Assembly: GCA_001898505.1 (NCBI GenBank)
Contig: MKTZ01000008.1
Span: 62,001-126,000 of the forward strand
Length of the DNA: 64,000 nt
DNA from: Sphingobacteriales bacterium 50-39
GTDB lineage: Bacteria; Bacteroidota; Bacteroidia; Chitinophagales; Chitinophagaceae
Direction: 5' to 3'
Shown here piece after piece: positions 44,999 through 52,854 of this stretch (its first letter is position 1; each line of letters begins with the position of its first letter). The notes under the pieces were generated by a model. The model worked only from the letters and a program-made list of their open reading frames with translations, had not been told where the DNA came from and searched no databases. A program made the position numbers and the translations under genes.

Positions 44999-45700
44999 AT
45001 GACAAAAGCAGCATCCATACAAGCTGTACTACAGGCACATGAGCAGGACTTCCATCCTGTCGTGCCTTTCGATCCTGCAAACGACCGGCTGTATTCTTTT
45101 GACTTTACGACGGGCAATAAGGACCTCAGCCCGGATGAGATCGCGGATACCGAAAGCTTTGCTATCTGGATCAAAGAGACCTTGCGGCAACATGGGGCCC
45201 GGTATGGCATCGGGGGTTATGGCGAACACCGTACGCTGTATGCGCGCAGCAAACATTTCGATGCGGGAGAGGAGCCCCGTCGTCTGCACCTGGGTATCGA
45301 TATCTGGGGTCCTGCCGGGACCAAGGTCATGGCGCCACTGGACGGCGTCGTTCATTCTTTTGGCTTTAACAACAATGACAGCGACTATGGCGCTACGTTG
45401 ATATTGACCCATAATCTGGAGGATATCGGTTTCCATATCCTGTATGGTCATCTCAGCCTGAATTCCATTAAAAACCTGTATGAAGGCCAGCATATCAGTA
45501 AGGGTGAAGTGATCGCGGAGTTCGGGATGCGTTTCGAGAATGGCAACTGGCCTCCTCATCTTCATCTTCAGATGATCCTGGAGATGGAGGGATGGAAGGG
45601 TGATTACCCAGGTGTCTGTAAATTCTCGGAGAAGGACCAATGGCTGGAGAATTGTCCTGATCCCGACAGCGTGTTGCGGATGATGCAATATGCGCGGTGA
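44999..45700 (+). CDS. M23-like metallopeptidase-fold protein, apparently cytoplasmic
   Basis: A 233-residue protein with the M23/LytM zinc motifs: HLGID (HxxxD), the YGHLS segment and PPHLHLQ (HxH). Secreted M23 enzymes cut peptidoglycan, but this one has no signal peptide. The segment GGYGEHRTLYARSKHF before the HLGID motif resembles the M23-like domain found fused to class III aminotransferases and kinases (from memory), so a role on small molecules is possible. Confidence 0.78.
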   Translation: MTKAASIQAVLQAHEQDFHPVVPFDPANDRLYSFDFTTGNKDLSPDEIADTESFAIWIKETLRQHGARYGIGGYGEHRTLYARSKHFDAGEEPRRLHLGIDIWGPAGTKVMAPLDGVVHSFGFNNNDSDYGATLILTHNLEDIGFHILYGHLSLNSIKNLYEGQHISKGEVIAEFGMRFENGNWPPHLHLQMILEMEGWKGDYPGVCKFSEKDQWLENCPDPDSVLRMMQYAR

Positions 45701-45721
45701 GTCCTGGAAGGCCGTCGATGG

Positions 45722-45985
45722 CTAAGTCAGTAAGGTGCTGCAGACGCCGGTGCCGATGAGGAAGGTGATGCCTGCGCTGGTGAGGAACCCGAGACCTACA
45801 CTTCGGACCTTGCCTCCGGCGATAGCCAGCAAGCCGCCGACAATTAACCAAAGAAGGCCAAAGACACAGCAAGCCAGCCCGAAACTCAAGGCGTAATCTT
45901 TGCCAGTGGACCCTGCAGCGCTTATGAAGGCAAAGAGCATGGTCACTACAACGACTATCAGCGCGGTGATAAATTGTCTTTTCAT
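45722..45985 (-). CDS. Small three-helix membrane protein
   Basis: An 87-residue protein made almost entirely of three hydrophobic helices (starting MKRQFITALIVVVVTMLFAF). It overlaps the stop of the radical SAM gene by four bases (ATGA), so translation is coupled. The family is not recognised. Its position suggests that it works with the radical SAM and Lgt-like enzymes. Confidence 0.7.
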   Translation of the reverse strand: MKRQFITALIVVVVTMLFAFISAAGSTGKDYALSFGLACCVFGLLWLIVGGLLAIAGGKVRSVGLGFLTSAGITFLIGTGVCSTLLT

Positions 45986-47388
45986 ATCAGGGCATTTTTT
46001 CTTTCCTGCTGTAATTGTTTCAGGTATTCTTCCTTTTCATCCCGATAGAACAGGTTCATTGTCTCGAAGGGCACGATTCGCCCATCTTTGTGAACGATGT
46101 GGACACAGCTTTTCTTGATGGCCCGTACGTCGAAATCCCATGCGTCGATGAAACGCATAATAATGATACGAAATAAATTGTCATACCCCAAGCCGGGCGC
46201 CTCCACGAAAGGCAGGCAGCAGAGCAGCTGTTTCATATTATTCTCTACCCTGTCGACCGAAATGCCTGTGCTGAATATGCCGATGAGATGTTTGTGCAGC
46301 TCCGTATCCTGTTCGTACACGATGGTATTGCGGCTATTGTCCAGCAGATGTGCCGGGTCGATGTAACGGGTCAGGGGAAAGGCCTGGCCGGCCAGCTTCA
46401 ATGCATATCCCATCACGAGGGCGTCGGGATTACATGGAACGGGTATCAGGTCATTGGGCTGGAAGAGGGTGGTCTGTTCCAGTATCCTGCTTCGTACATC
46501 TGTCAGGGTGATCCTATCCCTGGCCGGGTCGAAATGTTCTGTACGGCCGGCTACCTGTGTGGGCTGGAAGGTGACACCTCTGACACATCGTTGCTGCAAG
46601 GCAAATTCGATGATCTTACCTATCTCATCATCGTTGACACCCTGTTGCAGGGTGACTACCAGGGTGGTGGAAAGGTTCAGTTCATTCAGGTGTTCCAGGG
46701 CTTTTAGCCGGATGTCCGTCAGGTCCCGGCCGCGCAGGCGTTCCAATGCCTCCGGCTTGAAGGAGTCGAATTGCAGGTAGATCTCGAAGTCGGGGCAATA
46801 GGCGGCCAGCCTTGCGGCAAACTCCCTGTCTTTTGCGATCCGGATACCATTGGTATTTACCATCAGGTGACGGATGGGCTTCTTCCGAGCTATGTCCAGG
46901 ATGGCAAAGAAATCCGGATGCAGGGTCGGCTCCCCGCCGCTGATCTGTACCACATCCGGCCGGCCTTCGTTGGCAACGATGATATCCAGCATTTTTTCCA
47001 CTTCTTCCACCGTGCGATGCCGTCCATAGTGCGGGCTGCTCATAGCATAGCAGGTGGGACAGGTGAGATTGCAGCGATCGGTGATCTCGATCACCGTCAG
47101 ACAGCTGTGCTGCTCATGATCGTAACAAAGACCACAATCATAAGGGCAGCCATAAAGCGTGGGCGTGTTGAAGCGCAGCGGCGTTTCCGACGGCTTGTTA
47201 TAATTACGGATGTTCTTATAATAGGTCTTGTCCGAGGCGATGAGCACCTTGAATGAGCCATGGTGCGTGCAATGTTTCAGCATATACACTTTGTCATCCT
47301 CGAAGACGATCTTGGCGTCTACTCTTCTCAGGCATTCGGGGCAGATGCTGATCGTAAAATCATAATAGGTGTATGGTCTTTCTGGCAT
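45982..47388 (-). CDS. Radical SAM enzyme of the Tes/MJ0619-like family
   Basis: A 468-residue protein with many cysteines. N-terminal CPEC (C16, C19) and C40 resemble a rubredoxin-like or extra cluster site. GCPYDCGLC (C81, C85, C88) and C96 follow, then the radical SAM motif CNLTCPTC (C106, C110, C113). ISGGEPTLHPDF binds SAM. The C-terminal KKSCVHIVHKDGRIVPFE segment also matches the archaeal family that contains tetraether lipid synthase (Tes) and MJ0619. Tes joins lipid tails by C-C bond formation. Next to an Lgt-like gene, lipid modification is likely, but the reaction is unknown. A dispersed-repeat hairpin ends ten bases before its start. Confidence 0.85.
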   Translation of the reverse strand: MPERPYTYYDFTISICPECLRRVDAKIVFEDDKVYMLKHCTHHGSFKVLIASDKTYYKNIRNYNKPSETPLRFNTPTLYGCPYDCGLCYDHEQHSCLTVIEITDRCNLTCPTCYAMSSPHYGRHRTVEEVEKMLDIIVANEGRPDVVQISGGEPTLHPDFFAILDIARKKPIRHLMVNTNGIRIAKDREFAARLAAYCPDFEIYLQFDSFKPEALERLRGRDLTDIRLKALEHLNELNLSTTLVVTLQQGVNDDEIGKIIEFALQQRCVRGVTFQPTQVAGRTEHFDPARDRITLTDVRSRILEQTTLFQPNDLIPVPCNPDALVMGYALKLAGQAFPLTRYIDPAHLLDNSRNTIVYEQDTELHKHLIGIFSTGISVDRVENNMKQLLCCLPFVEAPGLGYDNLFRIIIMRFIDAWDFDVRAIKKSCVHIVHKDGRIVPFETMNLFYRDEKEEYLKQLQQERKNALI

Positions 47389-47397
47389 AGCGGTATT

Positions 47398-47483
47398 TGC
47401 GGGAATAGGCTTTGAGCCAAATTTAGCCTAATTCCCGCAGATCGCTAATGTCTGTCCTTCGGACGAGCTCCTTCCAGTCGCTC
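47398..47483 (+). repeat. Dispersed repeat copy 8, between the radical SAM and Lgt-like genes
   Basis: TGCGGGAATAGGCT (47398-47411) pairs with AGCCTAATTCCCGCA (47425-47439). Then come CTAATG, the hairpin GTCCTTCGGAC (47454-47464) and GAGCTCCTTCCAGTCGCTC (47465-47483), which is a partly paired second stem. Its distal part encodes the last residues of the Lgt-like protein. Its long hairpin lies just before the radical SAM start on the minus strand. Confidence 0.8.
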
Positions 47484-48206
47484 ATAGATATGAGGGGAAT
47501 AATAAATAAGACCCGCCACCGCTGTTATCTGTATGGTGGAGAGGCCAAAGGGATATGTGTAATGCGGCTTGATAAAATCCAGCAGCAGACGGAACAGGCA
47601 ATAAGAGATAAGAAATAGTTTGAATCGGGCGCCTTGTTCTTTTGACAACAGAGGGTCGGCTTTTTTCAACGATGCCCATAGCAAAGCCAGAAAGACGATC
47701 TCATACAATGCCACCGGATGCCGGCGAAGGCCGTCTCCTAAGTCCATTCCCCAGGGCAGGGAAGTGGGTATACCGTAGGTCTCTTCATATACGCCCATGC
47801 TAAAACATCCCACCCGACCGATGATCAGCGCCAGCAGGATGGGATAGACGAAGAGGTCGCCTGAAGCCTGTTTTTCACCAATGAGCTTTTTGACCAGCTC
47901 CACCGCCCACAGCGCGCCCAGGAAGCCACCCAGCACTGTCTTGTTCTCGTAGAAATAGAGAAGCATGTTCTTTGCGTGGAGCAGTGCAGGAGGGTCTTCC
48001 AGACCTCCTATCAGCCGGCTGCCAAACAGCGCCCCGAAGATGGCGGCTATGAGTATGCTGGTCCTGTTGGAGGAATTTATCGGATCGCCCTGGCGATGTC
48101 GCAGGTATAAAAAGTAGCGAAAGCCCACAAAAAATGAGAGGGGTTCCACCAGGGAATGTAATGGCAGATGGCTACCGCCAAAGGATATGGTATAAGGAAA
48201 TGACAA
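47445..48206 (-). CDS. Lgt-like membrane enzyme (prolipoprotein diacylglyceryl transferase family)
   Basis: A 253-residue polytopic protein with the Lgt-family pattern: TVLGGFLGALWAVE, GRVGCFSMGVYEETYG, RRHPVALYEI and FRLLLDFIKP. The central segment reads GRVGCFSMG rather than the DRIGRFINGE of canonical Lgt, so it is a divergent paralog. Lgt moves diacylglyceryl from phosphatidylglycerol to lipoproteins. Here the acceptor may differ. The last about 12 residues (ERLEGARPKDRH) come from a dispersed repeat, suggesting that the original C-terminus was altered. It is 16 bases downstream of a small gene and 56 bases upstream of the radical SAM gene. Confidence 0.82.
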   Translation of the reverse strand: MSFPYTISFGGSHLPLHSLVEPLSFFVGFRYFLYLRHRQGDPINSSNRTSILIAAIFGALFGSRLIGGLEDPPALLHAKNMLLYFYENKTVLGGFLGALWAVELVKKLIGEKQASGDLFVYPILLALIIGRVGCFSMGVYEETYGIPTSLPWGMDLGDGLRRHPVALYEIVFLALLWASLKKADPLLSKEQGARFKLFLISYCLFRLLLDFIKPHYTYPFGLSTIQITAVAGLIYYSPHIYERLEGARPKDRH

Positions 48207-48222
48207 GGTGACTGTAATATAC

Positions 48223-48510
48223 TCATTTCAACAGTGACTGCACGATATCCTTCCATTCCTGCGCCAGCGAGCAGTCGGGCATGGACCTGCCGGCCCGGCG
48301 GTACCAATAACCGGCATTCCAGTTATCCCCTTCTTTGCGGTGGAGATAAGCATGTACCCATGACCCATCCGCAGCAGGTATGTCCTGCGCGATCAGGTGT
48401 GCCTGCTCCCAATCGCCTTTGCCATCGTACCACATTGCTGCCAGGGCATTGGTTATTTCTTTCGGCGGGGCCTTGTCTGATAAAGTAGTTTCAAATTGTT
48501 GCAGTGTCAT
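48223..48510 (-). CDS. Small conserved protein heading the Lgt-like / radical SAM operon
   Basis: A 95-residue soluble protein with conserved-looking segments DWEQAHLIAQDIP, GSWVHAYLHRKEGD and AGYWYRRAG. I recall similar hypothetical proteins in other bacteria but know no function. It ends 16 bases before the Lgt-like gene, so they are probably co-transcribed. Confidence 0.72.
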   Translation of the reverse strand: MTLQQFETTLSDKAPPKEITNALAAMWYDGKGDWEQAHLIAQDIPAADGSWVHAYLHRKEGDNWNAGYWYRRAGRSMPDCSLAQEWKDIVQSLLK

Positions 48511-48611
48511 AGTGATAAAGTTACGTATCGAGTTTTCTCTTTGCGAAAGTGATTTTTCCCGATAGCGTTTTTGCTTCCCGTCGTCGCGCCGCGGGGGGTG
48601 TGATCACGATA

Positions 48612-49004
48612 CTATTGCACGCTAAATTCAACGGAGTTGGTAGCCGTTGCGTTCGGCGGTGCGCTGCATGGCTGCGTTTTTTTCATCTGCCCATCCACCA
48701 GGATCACCAGGTTATAGGTTACAGGCGTCGATGTCGTATTGTTAATTTCTGTTTGCAATTTGGCACTAAATGGCTTTGTCGTTACGACGATCGATTTGGC
48801 GCCGCCTGAAAATTGTGAAGGGTCGGTGATAACCACTGAGCTGCCCGTCTGGTCGTTGAATGTGATCGTTGTAAAATATACGTTCATAGGAGTGATTTGA
48901 TATTCCACCGTGGTGGTAGAAGGTTTGCCGGAGCTTTTACTGCAGGATGGAGCGATAAAAGCCAGTACGAATAACAGTGTAAGCAAAAAAGGTGTCTTTT
49001 TCAT
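48612..49004 (-). CDS. Small lipoprotein of unknown function
   Basis: I start at the ATG at 49004 (MKKTPFLLTLLFVLAFIAPSC), which gives a lipoprotein signal with the lipobox cysteine at residue 21 (APSC). The open frame extends to 49046, but that part has no function I can see. The mature part (about 110 residues) is Thr/Ser-rich and beta-like. It is divergent from the ergothioneine operon. Function unknown. Confidence 0.75.
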   Translation of the reverse strand: MKKTPFLLTLLFVLAFIAPSCSKSSGKPSTTTVEYQITPMNVYFTTITFNDQTGSSVVITDPSQFSGGAKSIVVTTKPFSAKLQTEINNTTSTPVTYNLVILVDGQMKKTQPCSAPPNATATNSVEFSVQ

Positions 49005-49041
49005 TTTGGTCAGTTTGAGTGCTTCAAGATACAGGATTTTT

Positions 49042-49059
49042 ACCATACGGTGGTATGGT
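49042..49059. promoter_or_regulatory. Perfect inverted repeat between divergent genes (candidate operator)
   Basis: ACCATAC-GGTG-GTATGGT is a perfect seven-base inverted repeat with a four-base spacer. It lies 33 bases before the disulfide reductase gene and 38 bases before the lipoprotein gene on the other strand. It could be an operator for a dimeric regulator or a small hairpin. Confidence 0.45.
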
Positions 49060-49091
49060 TATTGCGGCCTGAACTGTACTAAATACCTGCT

Positions 49092-50462
49092 ATGACGAAA
49101 TATGATGCAATCATTATCGGCTCCGGTCAGGCGGGAAATCCCCTGGCTAAAAAGCTGGCCAACGCCGGCTGGAAGGTAGCGGTCATCGAGCGCAAATGGG
49201 TGGGCGGCACCTGTATCAATACCGGCTGCACGCCTACAAAGTCCATGATCGCCTCCGGGCGCATAGCCTATCTCGTTAACAGAAGCAAGGACTTTGGGAT
49301 CGATGTCGCCGGCTGGTCCGTGGACATGCAGGAGATCGTACGACGCAAGAATGCCATCGTACTGGCCTCACGCGAGTCCGTCATGAAGGGATTATTAAAG
49401 CCTGCCAATATCAAGACCGAGTTTGGCAATGCCGTGTTCACGGGGGAGAGGGAAGTTACGGTGACAGAGGAAGACGGGTCGCAATCTACTCTCACGGCGC
49501 CCCATATCTTTATCAACACAGGGACCAGTCCTACCATACCATCTATACCCGGATTGGGTTCGTCGGGGTTTCTCACTTCCGACACCATCATGGATGTGAT
49601 GGAGGCGCCCCGCCACCTGGTGATCATCGGCGGCAGCTATATCGCCCTGGAATTCGGGCAGCTGTACCGGAGGCTTGGGAGCGAGGTCACCGTCATCGAG
49701 AGCAGTGCGCATTTTTTACCAAAGGAAGATGAGGATATCGCTACGGCGCTGAAAAAGATATTGGAGGATGACGGGATAAAGATCCTTGTGAATACGAAGG
49801 TAACAGAGGTGGTTCGTAGGCAGGAAGGAGTAACGGTCAGCTGTGGCACGGAAACCATTACCGGCTCCCATCTCCTGGTGGCCGCAGGCAGGACCGCCAA
49901 TACGGCTGCGCTGGGTCTTATGTCCGGGGCAAGCGGCATTCAGCTGGACGACCATGGCTTTATCCGTACGAATGATAAGCTGGAAACCAATGTCCCGGGT
50001 ATCTATGCCCTGGGAGATGTGAAGGGTGGTCCCCAGTTCACCCATCTTTCCTACAACGATCATCTCATCGTATATAAGAACCTGATAGAGAAGGGTAATG
50101 AGAGCATTGCCTCCCGCCAGCCCATCTATTGTCTTTTCACGGACCCGGAGCTGGGCAGGGTGGGGCTTACGGAAAGGCAGGCCCGGGAAAAAGGCCTGAA
50201 CATAAAGGTAGCCACCATGCCCGCCAGCTGGATAGCCCGTGCATATGAGACCAGCGAGACCCGGGGTCTTTTAAAAGCCATCGTGGATGCAGATAACAAA
50301 AAAATAATAGGTGCTGCTATATTGTGTACGGGGGGAGGCGAATTGATGAGTATATTGCAAATGGCCATGATGGGGGATATTACCTATGACCGGATACGGG
50401 ATGCTGTTTTTGCCCACCCTACATTTGCAGAATCCCTGAACAATCTTTTCGCCAGCTTGTAA
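49092..50462 (+). CDS. Class I flavin disulfide reductase, MerA/glutathione-reductase-like
   Basis: A 456-residue FAD enzyme: GSGQAG for FAD near residue 10, the redox cysteines GGTCINTGCTPTK (C41, C46), an NAD(P) site (VIIGGSYIALEFGQLYRRLG, about 178-197), and the catalytic FAHPTFAE at the end (H442, E447). It lacks the MerA mercury-binding N-domain and C-terminal cysteine pair. A disulfide substrate is likely. It lies 16 bases before the importer genes and in line with egtB and egtD, so it may reduce an ergothioneine disulfide or related thiol (inference). Confidence 0.88.
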   Translation: MTKYDAIIIGSGQAGNPLAKKLANAGWKVAVIERKWVGGTCINTGCTPTKSMIASGRIAYLVNRSKDFGIDVAGWSVDMQEIVRRKNAIVLASRESVMKGLLKPANIKTEFGNAVFTGEREVTVTEEDGSQSTLTAPHIFINTGTSPTIPSIPGLGSSGFLTSDTIMDVMEAPRHLVIIGGSYIALEFGQLYRRLGSEVTVIESSAHFLPKEDEDIATALKKILEDDGIKILVNTKVTEVVRRQEGVTVSCGTETITGSHLLVAAGRTANTAALGLMSGASGIQLDDHGFIRTNDKLETNVPGIYALGDVKGGPQFTHLSYNDHLIVYKNLIEKGNESIASRQPIYCLFTDPELGRVGLTERQAREKGLNIKVATMPASWIARAYETSETRGLLKAIVDADNKKIIGAAILCTGGGELMSILQMAMMGDITYDRIRDAVFAHPTFAESLNNLFASL

Positions 50463-50478
50463 TAAGCTAACCCTTACG

Positions 50479-51282
50479 ATGATCAAAGTCGAGAACATTA
50501 CCAAAACTTTCGGCGAATTTACGGCCGTCGACCATGTCTCTTTTACGGTGCAGGAGGGGGAGAATCTTGTATTGCTGGGGCGTAGCGGTTGTGGCAAGAC
50601 CACCCTCCTGAAAATGATCAACCGGCTGATCGAGCCCAGCTCCGGTGAAATATATATCGATGGGGATAATATTTACAACAGACAGCCGGAAGAGCTGCGA
50701 AAGAAGATAGGATATGTATTCCAGAACACCGGTCTTTTCCCTCACTATACTATTGCAGAAAATATTGCCATTGTTCCGCGTCTGCTGGGATGGGACAAAC
50801 AAAAGATACGATGGCGTACCGTCTCGCTGATGGAGAAATTGCATTTGCCGGGAGAGTACCTCTCCTATTATCCGCAGCAGCTCAGCGGAGGGCAGCAGCA
50901 ACGGGTAGGGCTGGCCAGGGCACTGGCCGCTGATCCTCCTGTACTATTGATGGATGAGCCCTTCGGGGCTCTCGACCCCATTACCAGGGCGAGCGTGAAA
51001 AAAGATTTCAGGCAGCTTGATGAATTGAAGAGTAAGACTATTGTCCTGGTTACGCATGACGTGCAAGAAGCATTTGAGCTGGGTCATCGCATATGCCTGA
51101 TGGATAAAGGCATGATCGTGCAAGCAGGCCGGCCAGAGGACCTTTTGTTCAGACCAACGGAAGACTATGTAAGGGATTTCTTCGAAGACCAACGGTTTCA
51201 GCTGGAAGCTTCTGTCATCGATCCCAAGGATTATGATACCCTGATCCGGGCATTCGATCATTTTAAGAATAAAGGGAAATAA
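50479..51282 (+). CDS. ABC transporter ATPase, EgtV/OpuCA/ProV-like
   Basis: A 267-residue ATPase with Walker A (GRSGCGKTT), signature (LSGGQQQRVGLARAL), Walker B (VLLMDEPFGALDP) and a short C-terminal part without CBS domains. It matches importers of quaternary amines (OpuC type) and the EgtV ATPases of ergothioneine importers. Its stop overlaps the next start (TAATG). Location before egtB and egtD favours ergothioneine. Confidence 0.88.
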   Translation: MIKVENITKTFGEFTAVDHVSFTVQEGENLVLLGRSGCGKTTLLKMINRLIEPSSGEIYIDGDNIYNRQPEELRKKIGYVFQNTGLFPHYTIAENIAIVPRLLGWDKQKIRWRTVSLMEKLHLPGEYLSYYPQQLSGGQQQRVGLARALAADPPVLLMDEPFGALDPITRASVKKDFRQLDELKSKTIVLVTHDVQEAFELGHRICLMDKGMIVQAGRPEDLLFRPTEDYVRDFFEDQRFQLEASVIDPKDYDTLIRAFDHFKNKGK

Positions 51283-52854
51283 TGGAACAAGCACAAAGTC
51301 TCTGGCAATTCATGCAACAGCAGTCCGATAAGTTGCTGCAGCAGACCCTCCAGCACATAGGGCTGACGTTTATTTCCCTCGTGATCGCCTTGCTCATAGG
51401 GCTGCCCCTGGGTATCTATATTACCCGTCACAAACCTGCGGCCGGACCTGTCTTAGGATTTGCGGGTGTCATGCAGACCATACCCAGCATTGCCTTATTG
51501 GGGTTTATGATCCCTTTATTAGGTATCGGGCCGCTGCCGGCCATTGCCGCGCTCTTTCTCTATGCTTTACTGCCTATCATCCGCAATACCTATACCGGCA
51601 TCGAAGGAGTAGACCCGCTGGTAAAAGAGGCGGCTGTGGCTATGGGAATGACAAGAATGCAGGTCTTGCTGAAGGTGGAGCTGGCCCTAGCCTTTCCTGT
51701 CATCATGGCTGGCATCCGCACCGCCACCGTGATCAACGTGGGCGTGGGTACGCTGGCAGCTTATATTGCCGCGGGCGGGCTGGGAGAGTTTATTTTCGGG
51801 GGCATTGCGCTCAACAATACCAATATGATCCTGGCAGGGGCCATACCTGCGGCGCTGCTGGCCATCCTGCTGGATTTTCTTTTGTCCCTTGTACAAAAGA
51901 TGGGAAGGAGAAGGCGGCTATCGACATTGTGGGCGATGCCCGTGCTGTTCCTCTTATTGTCTTCTTTCTATGTGCTGCCTTTTGGATATAGCACGCGTCT
52001 GCTGGCCGGCTTCACACCGGAATTCATGGGGCGTAGCGATGGCGATATCGGACTTCGCACCGTGTATGGTCTGAAGATAAGGACTGTCGTCATCAGCGAT
52101 GCCGTGATGTACAAGGCGGCTTATGAAAAGAAGCTGGATGTTATCAGCGGGTACAGTACGGACGGGAGATTGAAGACTTATGATCTCGTGGTGCTGGAGG
52201 ACGATAAAAAAATATTCCCGCCTTACTATGCTGCCCCCGTCGTCCGTAAGGAAGTGCTGGAGCGATATAGCGAGCTGGGGCCTGTGTTGAATAAATTAGC
52301 TGGGCGTATCGATGATTCGGTGATGACCGAGCTTAACTATAAGGTGGAGCATTTGAACCAGTCGCCGGAAAAATGCGCCCGGGATTTTTTGGTACAGCAG
52401 GGTTTATATAGGGAGCCAGCGCCGGTGAAGGAAGGAGTTGTACGGATAGGTTCGAAAATATTCCCTGAGCAGTATATACTTACAAACATGTATGCGATGC
52501 TGATAAGAGGATACACCGGATTGCAGGTAGAGACAAAGACCGGCCTGGGGGGAACGAAGATCTGTTTCGAGGCCCTTCAGCATGACAGGATCGATATGTA
52601 TCCCGAGTATACAGGTACTGCCCTGCTGGCTATTTTACAGCCTCCTGCCGTGGATACTAAAGCTGGGTGAGGACAGGGATAGTGTCTATAATTATGTTAA
52701 AGAGCGCTTTGACGAAAAATATCGTCTGACCTGGCTCGACCCCATCGGATTTAACAATGCTTATGCGCTTATGATGCGGAGAAGTCAGGCCCAACAATTG
52801 GGTATCCATACTATATCAGAGCTTACCAACTTCCTGAAAAAAGATAAACTATGA
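51282..52854 (+). CDS. EgtU/OpuC-like permease fused to a permuted substrate-binding domain, with a frameshift
   Basis: Residues 1-200 form the OpuC permease (about six helices; the EAA loop is GVDPLVKEAAVAMGMTRMQV). After a last helix the binding domain begins with what is normally its second half (TPEFMGRSDGDIGLRTVYG through GRIDDSVMTELNYKV). It then returns to the usual first half (VRIGSKIFPEQYILTNMYAM, YPEYTGTALLAIL, ending TISELTNFLKKDKL). This is a circular permutation. The first frame stops at 52670; the remaining 60 residues continue in the +1 frame, with the shift lying between about 52640 and 52665. The end overlaps egtB by ATGA, supporting that frame. Confidence 0.82.

Noticed and set aside
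52640-52670. Programmed ribosomal frameshift in the EgtU-like gene
   Set aside because: No slippery heptamer, internal Shine-Dalgarno or downstream pseudoknot was recognised; mutation or sequencing error is simpler.
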